Shown one piece after another: positions 34,270 to 45,200 of a DNA stretch of 64,000 nucleotides. A program made the position numbers and the translations under genes. Each line of letters begins with the position of its first letter. Positions within the stretch are counted from its first letter, which is position 1. This DNA comes from Herbaspirillum huttiense (GTDB lineage Bacteria; Pseudomonadota; Gammaproteobacteria; Burkholderiales; Burkholderiaceae_D): assembly GCF_004367745.1 (NCBI RefSeq), contig NZ_CP037993.1, positions 2,108,001 to 2,172,000 of the forward strand, given 5' to 3'. The notes under the pieces were generated by a model, which was not told the origin of the DNA, made no database searches, and saw nothing but the letters and a program-made list of their open reading frames with translations.

Positions 34270-36768
34270 ATGTTCCAACAAGCATTGCGCATGACCCTGC
34301 GCGACTGGCGCACCGGTGAACTCCGTTTCCTGCTGATCGCCTTGATCGTGGCGGTGGCGGCACTGTCCTCGGTCGGTTTCTTCGTCGACCGCATGCGCGC
34401 CGGCATGACGCGCGATGCGCACCAGTTGCTGGGGGCCGATCTGCTGGTGGCGGCCGACCAGCCGCTGTCGCCGCAATGGCTGCAGCAGGCCGCCACGCAA
34501 GGCTTGCAGCAGGCGCAGACCCAGGTCTTCCCCAGCATGGCGCAAGCCGGGGAGGGGGATGCGGCCCGCTCGGTACTCTCGTCCATCAAGGCCGTCACGG
34601 CGGGCTATCCCTTGCGCGGCCAGTTGCGGCTGCAGGGCAGCGATGGCCGCGACCGGCCTGCCGACGGGATTCCGCAGCCGGGGACCCTCTGGGTGGATCC
34701 GCAGATCCTGTCCCAGCTCGACGTGAAGGTCGGCGATACCCTCAGGCTGGGTGATCTGGCGCTGAAGATCGCCGCCGTCATCGCGATCGAACCGGATCGC
34801 GGCAGCGCTTTCGTCAACTTCGCGCCGCGTGTGATGCTCAATGAGGCCGACCTGGCCGCCACGCATCTGGTGCAGGTCGGTTCACGCGTGACCTATCGCC
34901 TGTTGATCGCCGGCCCGCCCGAGGCCGTGCAGCGCTATCAGCAGCAGATCGAACGCCAGATCGACGCCGACAAGCTGCGCGGCGTGCGTCTGGAATCGCT
35001 GGAAAACGGCCGCCCTGAGATGCGCGCCACGCTGGACCGCGCCGAGCAATTCCTGTCGCTGGTCGGGCTGCTGTCGGCCATGCTGGCCGCGCTCGCCGTG
35101 GCCATGGCGGCGCGCCGCTTCATGCTGCGCCATCTGGATGCCTGCGCCATGCTGCGCTGTTTCGGCATGACGCAGGCGCAGGTGACCACGCTCTATCTCA
35201 CCGAATTCATTCTCATCGGGCTCGCCGCCAGCTTCATCGGCATGCTGGTCGGTTTTGCCGCCCACTTTGCGCTGCTGCAATGGCTGGGCAACTTCCTGCC
35301 GACCGCCTTGCCGCCACCGGGCTGGGCACCGGCGTTGCAGGGCGTGGCCACCGGTCTGCTGCTGCTGGTCGGGTTTGCCTTGCCGCCCATCCTGCAATTG
35401 CGCAACGTGCCGCATAACCGCGTGATCCGGCGCGACCAGGGCGCACCGCAGGCGCTGACGGTGGGGACCTATGTGCTGGGCACGCTGGTGTTTTCCGGCT
35501 TGCTGCTGTGGCAGGCGGGCGATCTCAAGCTGGGCTTGCTGACCATCGCCGGTTTCCTCGGCGGCTTCGGTCTCTTCGCGCTGGTGGCCTGGCTGTGCCT
35601 GCGTGCGCTGCGTTCGCTGCGCGGGCTGGTGGATCGCCAGAGCTGGCGCTTCGCCATCGATGGCCTGCAACGCCGTCCGGCGGCGGCCGTGATGCAGGTG
35701 GTGGCCTTGGGCCTGGGCCTGATGGCGCTGCTGCTGCTGACCGTGATCCGTGGCGATTTGGTCGGCGCGTGGCGGCAAGCCACGCCGGCCGATGCGCCCA
35801 ACCGCTTCATCATCAACATCCAGTCGGATCAGCGCGAGGCCGTGCAGCAGGCGCTGCATCAGGGCGGCGTGCAGGATGCGGCGCTGTATCCGATGATTCG
35901 CGGACGCCTGGTGCAGATCAACGGGCGCGCCGTCAATCCGTCGGACTATCAGGAAGACCGCGCCAAGCGCCTGGTGGACCGCGAATTCAATCTCTCGACC
36001 ATGCGCGACATCCCGCCCGGCAACGGCATCGTGGGCGGCCGCTGGTACGACGACAGCCGCCCGGAAGCCTCGGTGGAACGCGGGCTGGCGCAGACCCTGG
36101 GCATCAAGCTGGGGGACAAGCTGCAATTCGACATCGCCGGTCAACTGGTGGAAGCGCCCGTGACCAGCCTGCGCAAGCTGGAGTGGGGATCGCTGCGGGT
36201 GAATTTCTTCGTCATCCTCAATCCGACGCTCATGCGCGATACGCCGCAAAGCTGGATCACGGCGGTACACCTGACGCCGCAGCAGGAGGCCTTGGGCAAC
36301 ACGCTGGCGCGTGACTTCCCCAATCTGACCGTTGTGGATATAGGAAGTGTATTGGCACAGATTCAGGAAGTGGTCGGTCAAGTGATTGCAGCTGTAGAGT
36401 TCCTGTTCCTGTTCACTTTGTGTTCAGGTGTACTGGTACTGTACGCTGCACTGGCAGGGTCCCAGGATGAACGTGTACGGGAAGCTGGCCTGTTGCGAGC
36501 CCTTGGTGCGACCCGCCAGGAGCTCTCCCGAGCCCAGCGCATCGAGGTGCTGCTGGTGGGATCGCTGGCCGGGCTGCTGGCCGCCAGCGGCGCGGCCGGC
36601 ATTGGCTGGGCGCTGGCGCATTACGTCTTCAATTTCGACTGGAGTTTCAGCCCGCTGGTGTGGGTGGCCGGCATGGGGCTGGGCGCGGCTTGCTCGGCCT
36701 TGGGCGGCTGGGCCGGATTGCGCCACGTGCTGCGGCGTCCGCCGCTGCAGACCTTGCGCGAGGCCTGA
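34270..36768 (+). CDS. FtsX-family ABC transporter permease (YbbP-like)
   Basis: 832-residue membrane protein with two FtsX-type permease domains (about 255-375 and 705-825) and large extracytoplasmic regions, as in E. coli YbbP. LVGLLSAMLAALAVAMAARRFMLRHLDACAMLRCFGMTQAQV is the first FtsX core and AALAGSQDERVREAGLLRALGATRQEL the second. YbbP-type proteins normally work with a LolD-like ATPase (YbbA) in export of lipids or proteins; no such gene is adjacent here. Start ATG 34270 has a weak ribosome site; ATG 34291 is possible. Confidence 0.9.
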   Translation: MFQQALRMTLRDWRTGELRFLLIALIVAVAALSSVGFFVDRMRAGMTRDAHQLLGADLLVAADQPLSPQWLQQAATQGLQQAQTQVFPSMAQAGEGDAARSVLSSIKAVTAGYPLRGQLRLQGSDGRDRPADGIPQPGTLWVDPQILSQLDVKVGDTLRLGDLALKIAAVIAIEPDRGSAFVNFAPRVMLNEADLAATHLVQVGSRVTYRLLIAGPPEAVQRYQQQIERQIDADKLRGVRLESLENGRPEMRATLDRAEQFLSLVGLLSAMLAALAVAMAARRFMLRHLDACAMLRCFGMTQAQVTTLYLTEFILIGLAASFIGMLVGFAAHFALLQWLGNFLPTALPPPGWAPALQGVATGLLLLVGFALPPILQLRNVPHNRVIRRDQGAPQALTVGTYVLGTLVFSGLLLWQAGDLKLGLLTIAGFLGGFGLFALVAWLCLRALRSLRGLVDRQSWRFAIDGLQRRPAAAVMQVVALGLGLMALLLLTVIRGDLVGAWRQATPADAPNRFIINIQSDQREAVQQALHQGGVQDAALYPMIRGRLVQINGRAVNPSDYQEDRAKRLVDREFNLSTMRDIPPGNGIVGGRWYDDSRPEASVERGLAQTLGIKLGDKLQFDIAGQLVEAPVTSLRKLEWGSLRVNFFVILNPTLMRDTPQSWITAVHLTPQQEALGNTLARDFPNLTVVDIGSVLAQIQEVVGQVIAAVEFLFLFTLCSGVLVLYAALAGSQDERVREAGLLRALGATRQELSRAQRIEVLLVGSLAGLLAASGAAGIGWALAHYVFNFDWSFSPLVWVAGMGLGAACSALGGWAGLRHVLRRPPLQTLREA

Positions 36769-36849
36769 TCCGATACAGATCAAGCAAGCTTGGCATTGGC
36801 AGCCGGACCGCCCGACGCGGGCAGCCGGCTGCGGTATCATGGCGGTCTT

Positions 36850-37251
36850 ATGCAAATCGAAGATCCCAACCAACCGACCACGTTCGAACTCATTGGCGGC
36901 GCAGAGAAGCTGCGCGAGATGGTCGACCGTTTCTATGACCTGATGGACCTGGAGCCGGAGTTCGCCGACATTCGCGCGCTGCATCCGCCTTCGCTGGACG
37001 GTTCGCGCGAGAAGACTTACATGTTCCTCTCCGGCTGGACCGGCGGTCCCAGCCTGTACATGGAAAAATTCGGCCATCCCCGTCTGCGGGCGCGCCACCT
37101 GCCTTTCCCCATCGGCATCTCCGAGCGCGACCAGTGGCTGCGCTGCATGACCTGGGCCATGCAGGATGTCGGCCTGCCGGAAGACCTGATGAAGCGCCTG
37201 CTGGCCGCGCTCTACCAGACAGCCGACTGGATGCGCAACAAGCCCGAGTAA
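36850..37251 (+). CDS. Group II truncated haemoglobin
   Basis: 133-residue haem protein of the TrHbO class, binding O2 or NO. The family pattern is readable: FELIGGAEKLREMVDRFYDLM, PPSLDGSREKTYMFLSGWTGGPSLYMEKFGHPRLRARHLPFPIGISERDQWLRCM. The proximal His lies in ARHLPFPIG and the G8 Trp in DQWLRC. It starts 19 bases before the rmuC-type spacer ends and is probably co-transcribed with rmuC. The role is likely NO or oxygen handling. Confidence 0.93.
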   Translation: MQIEDPNQPTTFELIGGAEKLREMVDRFYDLMDLEPEFADIRALHPPSLDGSREKTYMFLSGWTGGPSLYMEKFGHPRLRARHLPFPIGISERDQWLRCMTWAMQDVGLPEDLMKRLLAALYQTADWMRNKPE

Positions 37252-37270
37252 CACGCACTGGATTGGTCCC

Positions 37271-38758
37271 ATGTCCCTTTTTGAAATGATCCTCGCCGGC
37301 CTGGTGGTGGCCGGCCTTGTGCTGCAAGTGCTGATCCTGCTGCGCGGTAGCCAGCGGCAGGAGGACGACACCGCGCTGGTGATCGAAGACGCGCTGCTGC
37401 AGGTCAAGCAGGACCTGCAACGCCACCAGCAGGAGACCGGCGAGCGCATCGAGCGCGAGCTGCGCAGCCAGGTGCAGGCCAGTGCCCAGAGCACGCGCCA
37501 GGAACTGGGCGCGAACTTCGCCCATCTGCAGCAGACGCTGGCTACGCAGCTGACGAGCGTGGCGGGTTTGCAGAACCAGCAGATCGATGGCTTCGCGCAG
37601 CAACTGGTCAAGCTCAACGAAAGCAATACCCAGCAACTGGAAAGCATGCGCCAGTCCATCACGCTGCAGGCCCAGGTGAACCGTGAAGAGCAGGCGGTCT
37701 CGCTCAAGCGCTTTGGTGACACCTTGAATCAGCAACTCTCTGCATTGACCGAATCGAACGCCCAACGCATGGCCGAGGTGCGCGCCACGCTGGAAGCCAA
37801 GATCAAGGACCTGCAGAACGACAACGCGCAAAAGCTGGAAGAGATGCGCAAGACCGTGGACGAAAAACTGCATGCCACGCTGGAACAGAGACTGGGTGAA
37901 TCCTTCAAGCTGGTCTCGGACCGGCTGGACAAGGTGCACCAGGGCCTGGGCGAAATGCAGCAGCTGGCCACCGGCGTGGGCGACCTGAAGCGCGTGCTGA
38001 CCAACGTCAAGACGCGCGGCACCTGGGGCGAAGTGCAGCTGGAAATCCTGCTGGAGCAGATGCTCACTCCCGACCAGTACGCCAAGAACGTGGAGACCGT
38101 CCCGGCCAGCGGCGAGCGGGTGGAATTCGCCATCCGCCTGCCGGGTGCGAAGGAAGACGCGGGCCAGGTCTGGATGCCCATCGACGCCAAATTCCCCAAG
38201 GAGCAGTACGAACGCCTGGTCGATGCCGCCGAGCGCGCCGATGCCGAGGGCGTGGCCACGGCCGGGCGCGAACTGGAGCGGGCAGTACGTGGCGAGGCCA
38301 AGACGATTGCCGAGAAATACCTGTCGCCACCGCTGACGACCGACTTCGCCATCCTCTTCCTGCCGACCGAAGGGCTGTATGCGGAAGTGATGCGCCGGCC
38401 CGGCTTGTCGGATGAATTGCAGCGCACCTGCCGGGTCACCATTGCGGGTCCGTCGACCTTGTCGGCGCTGCTCAACAGCCTGCAGATGGGTTTCCGCACG
38501 CTGGCACTGGAAAAGCGTTCGTCAGAGGTGTGGCAGGTGCTGGGCGCGGTCAAGACCGAGTTCGGCAAGTTCGGCGAAGTGCTGGCCGCCACCAAGACGG
38601 CGCTGGAGCGCGCGGCCAAGAACATCGACCAGGCCGAGACCCGCACCCGCCAGATGACGCGCAAGCTCAAGTCGGTGGAGGCGCTGCCGGTGGAGAATGC
38701 ACAGAAGCTGCTGGGGACCGGGGAGCTGGATCTGGGTGAGGATGCCGAGGGCGTCTGA
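37271..38758 (+). CDS. rmuC: RmuC-family DNA recombination protein
   Basis: 495 residues: one N-terminal membrane helix (LFEMILAGLVVAGLVLQVLILL), a long coiled coil (about 35-225) and the RmuC nuclease-like domain (about 230-440) with TRGTWGEVQLEILLEQMLTP and WMPIDAKFPKEQYERL. RmuC limits inversion of short inverted repeats in E. coli. The gene is followed by a strong terminator. Confidence 0.93.
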   Translation: MSLFEMILAGLVVAGLVLQVLILLRGSQRQEDDTALVIEDALLQVKQDLQRHQQETGERIERELRSQVQASAQSTRQELGANFAHLQQTLATQLTSVAGLQNQQIDGFAQQLVKLNESNTQQLESMRQSITLQAQVNREEQAVSLKRFGDTLNQQLSALTESNAQRMAEVRATLEAKIKDLQNDNAQKLEEMRKTVDEKLHATLEQRLGESFKLVSDRLDKVHQGLGEMQQLATGVGDLKRVLTNVKTRGTWGEVQLEILLEQMLTPDQYAKNVETVPASGERVEFAIRLPGAKEDAGQVWMPIDAKFPKEQYERLVDAAERADAEGVATAGRELERAVRGEAKTIAEKYLSPPLTTDFAILFLPTEGLYAEVMRRPGLSDELQRTCRVTIAGPSTLSALLNSLQMGFRTLALEKRSSEVWQVLGAVKTEFGKFGEVLAATKTALERAAKNIDQAETRTRQMTRKLKSVEALPVENAQKLLGTGELDLGEDAEGV

Positions 38759-38807
38759 TTGGCCTCTTCCTTCACCTGCAGAGGTGGCTCAAGAGGCTGG
38801 AAAACAG

Positions 38808-38833
38808 AAGGGACGGCTTGCCGTCCCTTTTTC
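38808..38833 (+). terminator. Intrinsic terminator of rmuC
   Basis: AAGGGACGG/CCGTCCCTT stem, CTTG loop, followed by T residues. The converging moeA gene lies just beyond. Confidence 0.88.
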
Positions 38834-38857
38834 TTCATCTGCGCCTGAAAGCCAGCA

Positions 38858-40153
38858 TCACACCAGGCCGTCGAACAGCACTACCGCCACTTCTTCGCCG
38901 GCAGCTACATCACCGCGTTCGTGTTCCAGTTCGATGATGCAGTTGGCATCCGACATCGAGCGCAGGATGCCCGAACCCTGCATGCCGGTCAGCCGCACTT
39001 GCCAGTGACCATTCTCGTCCGGGGCCAGGATGCCGCGCTGGTATTCGGTGCGGCCGGCCTTCTTGCGAATGGCCGTGGCCGTCTTCACCCGCAGGCGCGG
39101 CAGCGGATTGGCTTCGGCACCGGCCAGGCGCAGCAGCGCATCGCGCACGAAGAAGGAAAAACTCACCTGCACCGCCACCGGGTTGCCCGGCAAACCGAAC
39201 AGATAAGCCTCCCGTCCGCGCGAGCGGATGCGGCCAAAGGCCAGCGGGCGGCCGGGGCGCATGGCGATCTTCCAGAACGTCATCTCGCCCAGGCTGGCCA
39301 TGATCTGCTTGGTGTAATCGGCCGCACCGACCGAGACGCCACCGGAGGTGATGACCGCATCGGCCTCTTCGCAGGCACCGCGGAAAGCCGCTTCCAGGGC
39401 GGCCGGATCGTCCGGCACCACGCCCATGTCCAGCACCTCGCAACCGAGGCGCGTGAGCATGCCGTGCAGGGTGTAACGATTGGAGTCATAGACGCAGCCG
39501 GCATCGAGCGGCTCGCCGACCGAACGCAATTCGTCGCCGGTAGAGAAGAAGGCCACGCGCAGACGGCGCTGCACCGGCACTTCAGCGATGCCCAGCGAGG
39601 CCAGCAGGCCGATGTCGGAGGGCCGCAGCACGCGGCCGCGCGGCAGGGCCACGCTGCCCAGGGCCAGGTCTTCGCCACGCAGGCGGCGATTGTCGCCGGG
39701 ACGCACGCGGCCGGCAGGCAGGGTCACGCCTTGCGCGTCAGCGTCGGTGGTCAGTTCCTGCGGGATCACGGTGTCGCAACCGTCGGGCATCGGTGCGCCG
39801 GTCATGATGCGCACGCACTGGCCGGGGCCGACGCTGCCGGCGAATTGTTCACCTGCGTGTACCGCGCCGATGATCTGCAGGCGCACTTGCTGGCCCTCGG
39901 CCACATCCTCGCCGCGCAGGGCATAGCCATCCATGGCCGAGTTGTCGTGCGCCGGGACGTCGATGCGGGAGATGATGTCGCGCGCCAGCACGCGCGAAAG
40001 GGCGCTGCGGATGGCCAGCTTTTCCACGGCCTCGACGGGCGTGATGAATTCCTGGATCACGGCTTGCGCGCGTGCCACGGTCATGGCGTTGGGGTCATAG
40101 CCGCTGATGCAGCTGACGATGTCGTGGAGTGTGGCGGTGTGGGTCTCGGTCAT
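38858..40153 (-). CDS. moeA: Molybdopterin molybdenumtransferase
   Basis: Inserts molybdate into adenylated molybdopterin. The 431-residue protein has PAHDNSAMDGYALRGED, IMTGAPMPDGCDTVIPQE, the MoCF core SGGVSVGAADYTKQIM and the GLPGNPVAVQVSF motif, all in MoeA order. The ATG at 40153 overlaps the mobA stop as ATGA, giving coupled translation. Confidence 0.95.
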   Translation of the reverse strand: MTETHTATLHDIVSCISGYDPNAMTVARAQAVIQEFITPVEAVEKLAIRSALSRVLARDIISRIDVPAHDNSAMDGYALRGEDVAEGQQVRLQIIGAVHAGEQFAGSVGPGQCVRIMTGAPMPDGCDTVIPQELTTDADAQGVTLPAGRVRPGDNRRLRGEDLALGSVALPRGRVLRPSDIGLLASLGIAEVPVQRRLRVAFFSTGDELRSVGEPLDAGCVYDSNRYTLHGMLTRLGCEVLDMGVVPDDPAALEAAFRGACEEADAVITSGGVSVGAADYTKQIMASLGEMTFWKIAMRPGRPLAFGRIRSRGREAYLFGLPGNPVAVQVSFSFFVRDALLRLAGAEANPLPRLRVKTATAIRKKAGRTEYQRGILAPDENGHWQVRLTGMQGSGILRSMSDANCIIELEHERGDVAAGEEVAVVLFDGLV

Positions 40154-40761
40154 TGTTCTGCTTCGAGCTGTTGCAAATCCAGCCCGGTATTGATGTTGCT
40201 GAAGGCGCGCTCGTCGGGGAAATCCACCTCGACGCAATCAAGGCTGGCAAACCAGCGGTCCATCTTGCGTTCGCCCGCCGCCAGGAAGGCGTCCAGCGAA
40301 GCGCGCGTACTGGTCTGAAGCAGCGAGCATACAGGATGCCACTGGCGCCCGTGTACGCCCTCGGTGACCGCGATGGCAGCCTGTGCGCCGCTGGCGGTGA
40401 GGGCGTCGTACAGGTGCGCTACCAGGTCATAGGGGATCAGCGGCGAGTCGCACGGGGCGGTGGCCAGCAGCGGCGTGTGGCAATGGGCCAGGCCGCATTG
40501 CAGACCCGCCAGCGGGCCGGGGAAATCCCCCTGCAGGTCATGCCAGACCGGGTAGCCGAAACGGGCGTACTCCAGCTGGGAACGGTTGGCGTTGATCGCC
40601 AGGGTGCCGACCTGCGGTGCCAGGCGTTCCAGCACGTGCTGCACCAGTGGCTTGCCATGCAGGACTTGCAGGCCCTTGTCGACGCCGCCCATGCGCATGC
40701 CACGGCCACCGGAGAGGACCAGGCCGGTGATGTGGCTGGCGGCGGTGGCGGGGGAAGACAT
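40150..40761 (-). CDS. mobA: Molybdenum cofactor guanylyltransferase
   Basis: Adds GMP to molybdopterin to give the bis-MGD cofactor of DMSO-reductase-type enzymes such as nitrate reductase and formate dehydrogenase. 203 residues; GLVLSGGRGMRMGGVDKGLQ is the nucleotide-binding loop and CDSPLIPYDLV the metal site. The start at 40761 is chosen at the first ATG before the GTP loop; a longer frame lacks protein character. It is 37 bases after moaA. Confidence 0.94.
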   Translation of the reverse strand: MSSPATAASHITGLVLSGGRGMRMGGVDKGLQVLHGKPLVQHVLERLAPQVGTLAINANRSQLEYARFGYPVWHDLQGDFPGPLAGLQCGLAHCHTPLLATAPCDSPLIPYDLVAHLYDALTASGAQAAIAVTEGVHGRQWHPVCSLLQTSTRASLDAFLAAGERKMDRWFASLDCVEVDFPDERAFSNINTGLDLQQLEAEQ

Positions 40762-40798
40762 GGTGCGGAAGAGCAAAGAGCAGGGCAGGCGTACCGGA

Positions 40799-41914
40799 TC
40801 AGCCGCCGATGTAGGACATTTCGACCTTGCGCGCCGGAGTCGCCTGCATGGCGCTGCGCAGCTCGGAATAACGGTCGCCGCGCTGGCCCCAGAGGGCGGC
40901 GATGGCACCCGCAATCTCGGCATCGCTGCTGCCATTGCGCACCAGGCTGCGCAGGTCGTGGCCTTCGCTGGCGAACAGACAGGTGTAGACCTTGCCTTCG
41001 GTGGAGAGGCGCGCGCGTGAACAGTCCTGGCAGAAGGCCTGGGTCACGCTGGAGATCACGCCGATCTCGCCGCTGCCATCCACATAGCGCCAGCGCTCGG
41101 CGGTCTCGCCGGTGTAGTTGGGGTCGGCCACTTCCAATGGCATCTCGGCAGCGATGCGGCGGACCACTTCGCGCGAAGGGAGCACTTCGTCCATGCGCCA
41201 GCCGTTGGAAGAGCCCACGTCCATGTATTCGATGAAGCGCAGGATGGCCGGGCTGCCCTTGAAGTAGCGCGCCATGGGCAGGATCTGGTCGTCGTTGACG
41301 CCCTTCTTGACCACCATGTTGATCTTGATCGGGCCCAGTCCGGCGGCGTGCGCCGCTTCGATCCCTTCCAGCACGCGCGCCACCGGGAAATCGACGTCGT
41401 TCATGCGACGAAAACTCTCGTCATCCAGCGAATCCAGCGACACCGTCACGCGCCTGAGTCCGGCGGCCTTGAGCGCCTGGGCCTTTTGCTTCAACAGCGT
41501 GCCGTTGGTGGTGAGGGTCAGGTCGATTTCTTCGCCCTCCGGGGTACGCAGGGCGGACAGCATGCCGATCAGGGTTTCGATGTTCTTGCGCAGCAGCGGC
41601 TCGCCGCCGGTCAGGCGGATCTTGCGCACGCCATGCGCCACGAACTGGGCCGCCACGCGGGTCAGCTCTTCAAAGGTCAGGAGGTCAGAGTGCGGGAGGA
41701 ACTGGTATTGCTTGTCGAAGACATCCTTGGGCATGCAATAGACACAGCGGAAATTGCAGCGGTCAGTCACCGAAATGCGCAGGTCGTGCAGCGGACGTCC
41801 CAGGCTGTCGCCCAGCCAGCCGGTCGGCTCGACCGCAACCGGCGTCAGCAAGCCGGCCGCACTGGCGCTCGGGGCTTGCCGGACATCGACGATGGGGATG
41901 ACGCGCTTGTTCAT
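40799..41914 (-). CDS. moaA: GTP 3',8-cyclase (radical SAM)
   Basis: Catalyses the first step of molybdopterin synthesis from GTP. 371 residues with the radical SAM cluster Cys53, Cys57, Cys60 (CNFRCVYC), a second C-terminal cluster site ([18 protein letters not shown]), and the essential C-terminal Gly-Gly (YIGG). ATG 41914 is chosen because upstream residues are not MoaA-like. It leads the moaA-mobA-moeA operon. The missing early partner MoaC is not in the window. Confidence 0.95.
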   Translation of the reverse strand: MNKRVIPIVDVRQAPSASAAGLLTPVAVEPTGWLGDSLGRPLHDLRISVTDRCNFRCVYCMPKDVFDKQYQFLPHSDLLTFEELTRVAAQFVAHGVRKIRLTGGEPLLRKNIETLIGMLSALRTPEGEEIDLTLTTNGTLLKQKAQALKAAGLRRVTVSLDSLDDESFRRMNDVDFPVARVLEGIEAAHAAGLGPIKINMVVKKGVNDDQILPMARYFKGSPAILRFIEYMDVGSSNGWRMDEVLPSREVVRRIAAEMPLEVADPNYTGETAERWRYVDGSGEIGVISSVTQAFCQDCSRARLSTEGKVYTCLFASEGHDLRSLVRNGSSDAEIAGAIAALWGQRGDRYSELRSAMQATPARKVEMSYIGG

Positions 41915-42177
41915 ACGATCTGACGATAAAAGGTGTGTAACGATAGCACGCCTGAGGCCGCCGCGCAGATGCACAATCATGCATATAGTGTATGCGCGCA
42001 ACTGCATCTCGCGCCTGCCGCCGCCCGCCGTGCGGGCCTGCTGGAATCTGGCTTGCAGCGCCATCGTATCCTGCCGTGACTGTATCGTGACGGCGAGCGG
42101 GCAACTGTCACCAAATAGGAGGTCGTTTGCCGATGGGCGGTGAAGACAAAGCCTTCATTTGGAAACCGATAGACATG
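41915..42177. promoter_or_regulatory. moaA promoter region
   Basis: No gene is supported in this gap. GCATA-N5-TATGC at 41981-41995, about 70 bases upstream of moaA, is a short inverted repeat in AT-rich DNA that could be an operator or part of a promoter. I see no convincing molybdenum-cofactor riboswitch. Confidence 0.35.
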
Positions 42178-42178
42178 A

Positions 42179-42250
42179 AAAAGGGAGCCGAAGCTCCCTT
42201 GTTCATTGCCGATATTCACAGCGTCCGGGCCACCCTGCGGCAGGGTGGCC
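42179..42250 (-). terminator. rne terminator and adjacent hairpin
   Basis: Just after the rne stop codon (leftward), GGCCACCCTG/CAGGGTGGCC forms a hairpin at 42228-42250, then AAGGGAGC/GCTCCCTT with a four-base loop at 42181-42200, followed leftward by a U-tract. The second is the likely terminator. Confidence 0.88.
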
Positions 42251-42260
42251 GGAGTCCTTC

Positions 42261-45200
42261 TTAACGGCGGGTTTCGACCTGCACCAGCGGTTCGGTCGAC
42301 TGCGGCGGCAGCGGCTTGCGCTCGCGCGGCACGTGCGGTGCCGGGACGAAGGCAGCAGCGGCTTCCTGGGCAGCGCGCAGCTTGACCGGGTCCGTGGTGG
42401 CCAAGGTCAGGCCGGCTTGCGACAGCATCTGCTCCAGCGACTCCGAACGGGCAGCGTTGCCGGTGCTGGCCGCGACTGCGGGGGCAGCAGCGGGCGCCGG
42501 TGCGGCTTCAGCCACCACCGGAGCCGGTTCGACAGCCACCGGTGCCGGGCTGGCTTCGACGGCGTCCAGCAGGCTGATCTGTTGCGGCACGGCCGGGGCT
42601 GCAGCAGTAGCGTGCACCACCTCGACCGGGGCTTCCGATGCGGCCGGAGCAGCAACGGGGGCCTGCACCGGCTCGAAGGCCGGGGTCGGGGCGAAGCTGG
42701 CGTCGATCGACGGGGCCGCCGGTTCGATGGCCGGCTGGTTCGAGAACACGGCCTGGGTCGCTTCGGCAGCGGCAGCGGCCACAGCTTCGACCGAGTTCAC
42801 GCCGCTTTCCACGTGCACGGCAGCTTCAGCCGGGGCTTGTTCCGGAACCGGCGAGGCGGCGAACGAAGCTTGCGCCACAGCGGCTTGAGCCACTTCCACC
42901 GGAGCCACCGAAGTGTCGGCAGCGACGGTCTCGACGTTCACGCTGGCAGCAGCGGCGCTGGCCACCACGGCGGTCTCGACACCTTCGCCGGCTTCGGATT
43001 GCTCGTTGGCTTCACCTTCGCCGTTGTCGATCACGTTGCCGTTTTCATCACGTTCGCGACGATGACGGTTGCGGCCACCACGGCGACGACGACGACGCGG
43101 CTCGGTGCCGCCTTCGGCAGCTTCCGCACCTTCGACGCCATCTGCGCCTTCGGAACCTTCGACTTGAGCAGCTTCCACCTTGGCGGCTTGCTCGTCATTG
43201 GACAGGGCCACGGCACCTGCAGCAACCGCTACGCCTGCGGTGGCTGCACCGGCAGCCAGAGCGGCTTCCAGCGGCAGGCCTTCCTCGGCCTTGGGGTCCT
43301 TGCGTTCACTACGCGGGGCGCGCGGTTCACGCGGCTGGCGCGGTTCACGGCCTTCACGACCCTCGCGCGGCTCGCGGCCTTCGCGCGGTTCGCGGGGCTC
43401 ACGGGCTTCACGCGGTTCGTTGCGGCGGGCTTCCTTCGGTTCCTGGCCTTCGCGGGCTTCGCGCGGCTCACGGCCCTCGCGCACCTCACGGCCTTCACGC
43501 GGTTCGCGGCCTTCCTTCGGTTCGCGCGGACCACGCGGCGCACGGGCCTGCTTGGCCTCAGCGGCGTCGCCGGTCTTCAGTTCGACGGCGGCCGGGCCAC
43601 GGGGTGCACGCTGCTCTGCATTGCGCTCGCCACGTTCGGCGCGATCGCCACGCTCACCGCGTTCACCACGGTTGCGGTTGCGGCCGTTGCGGTCGCCGCC
43701 ACGGCCATTGCGATCACCTTCGCGCTTGGCCGGCGCCTTGGCTTCGACCGGGGCCGGCACTTCCACCGGAGCAACCGGCTTCTTGCGGAAGAAGGCGAAG
43801 ATCTTGCCCAGCAGACCCGATTCCGGCGCCAGGGTCGGCGGCGGTACGGGGGCAGCCACCGGTTCCGGGGCCTTGCGTTCGACGATGGGGGCCGGCTGGT
43901 CGGGGGTGATGCCCTTGACCACGGCTTCCTGGCGCGGACGTTCTTCTTCCTTCTGGCGCTTGCTGTAGCCGATGTCGGTATCGGCTTGCTCGGCCATGGT
44001 GTAGCTGGCTTGGGCGTCGTCCAGGCGCGGATCGTCGTGCTTGATCCGTTCCATCTTGTAGTGCGGGGTTTCCAGGTGCTTGTTGGGGATCATGATGACG
44101 GTGACGCGATGGCGCGTCTCGATCTTCAGGATTTCGCCCCGTTTTTCATTGAGCAGGAAGGCGGCTACGTCCACCGGCGCTTGCACGTGGATCGCGGCTG
44201 AATTTTCCTTCATCGCCTCTTCCTGGATGATGCGCAGCACCTGCAGGGCGGAGGATTCGGTATCGCGGATGTGGCCGGTGCCGTTGCAACGCGGGCAGGT
44301 CACGTGGCTGCCTTCGGACAGCGACGGACGCAGGCGCTGGCGCGACAGTTCCATCAGGCCGAAGCGGGAGATCTTGCCCATCTGAACGCGGGCGCGGTCG
44401 TGGTGCAGGGCGTCCTTCAGACGGCCTTCCACTTCGCGCTGGTTCTTGGAGTTCTCCATGTCGATGAAGTCGATCACGATCAGGCCGCCCAGGTCGCGCA
44501 GGCGCAACTGGCGGGCCACTTCATCGGCGGCTTCGAGGTTGGTGTTGAAGGCGGTGGTCTCGATGTCGCTGCCACGGGTGGCGCGCGCCGAGTTCACGTC
44601 CACCGACACCAGGGCTTCGGTGTGGTCGATGACGATGGCGCCGCCGGAAGGCAGCGGGACCGTACGCGAGTAGGCGGTCTCGATCTGGTGTTCGATCTGG
44701 AAGCGCGAGAACAGCGGCACGTCGTCGCGGTAGCGCTTGACGCGGTGGACCATGTCCGGCATCACGTGGGCCATGAACTGCTGGGCCTGGTCGTGGATGT
44801 CGTCGGTATCGATCAGGATTTCGCCGATGTCGGGCTGGAAGTAGTCGCGGATGGCGCGGATGACCAGTGACGATTCCTGGTAGATCAGGAAGGCGCCCGA
44901 GCCGGTCTGGCCGGCGCCTTCGATGGCGCGCCAGAGTTGCATCAGGTAGTTCAGGTCCCACTGCAGTTCATCGACGTTGCGGCCGATGCCGGCGGTGCGG
45001 GCGATGACGGACATGCCGTTGGGCAGGTCCAGCTTGTCCATGGTTTCGCGCAGTTCCTGGCGGTCTTCGCCTTCGACACGGCGCGACACGCCGCCACCGC
45101 GCGGGTTGTTGGGCATGAGCACCAGGTAGCGGCCGGCCAGGGAGATGAACGAGGTCAGGGCCGCGCCCTTGTTGCCGCGTTCTTCCTTCTCGACCTGGAC

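Noticed and set aside
43315..43530. Short repeats in rne taken for a CRISPR array
   Set aside because: Units are in frame, vary in length, have no spacers of constant size, and encode EPREGRE text.
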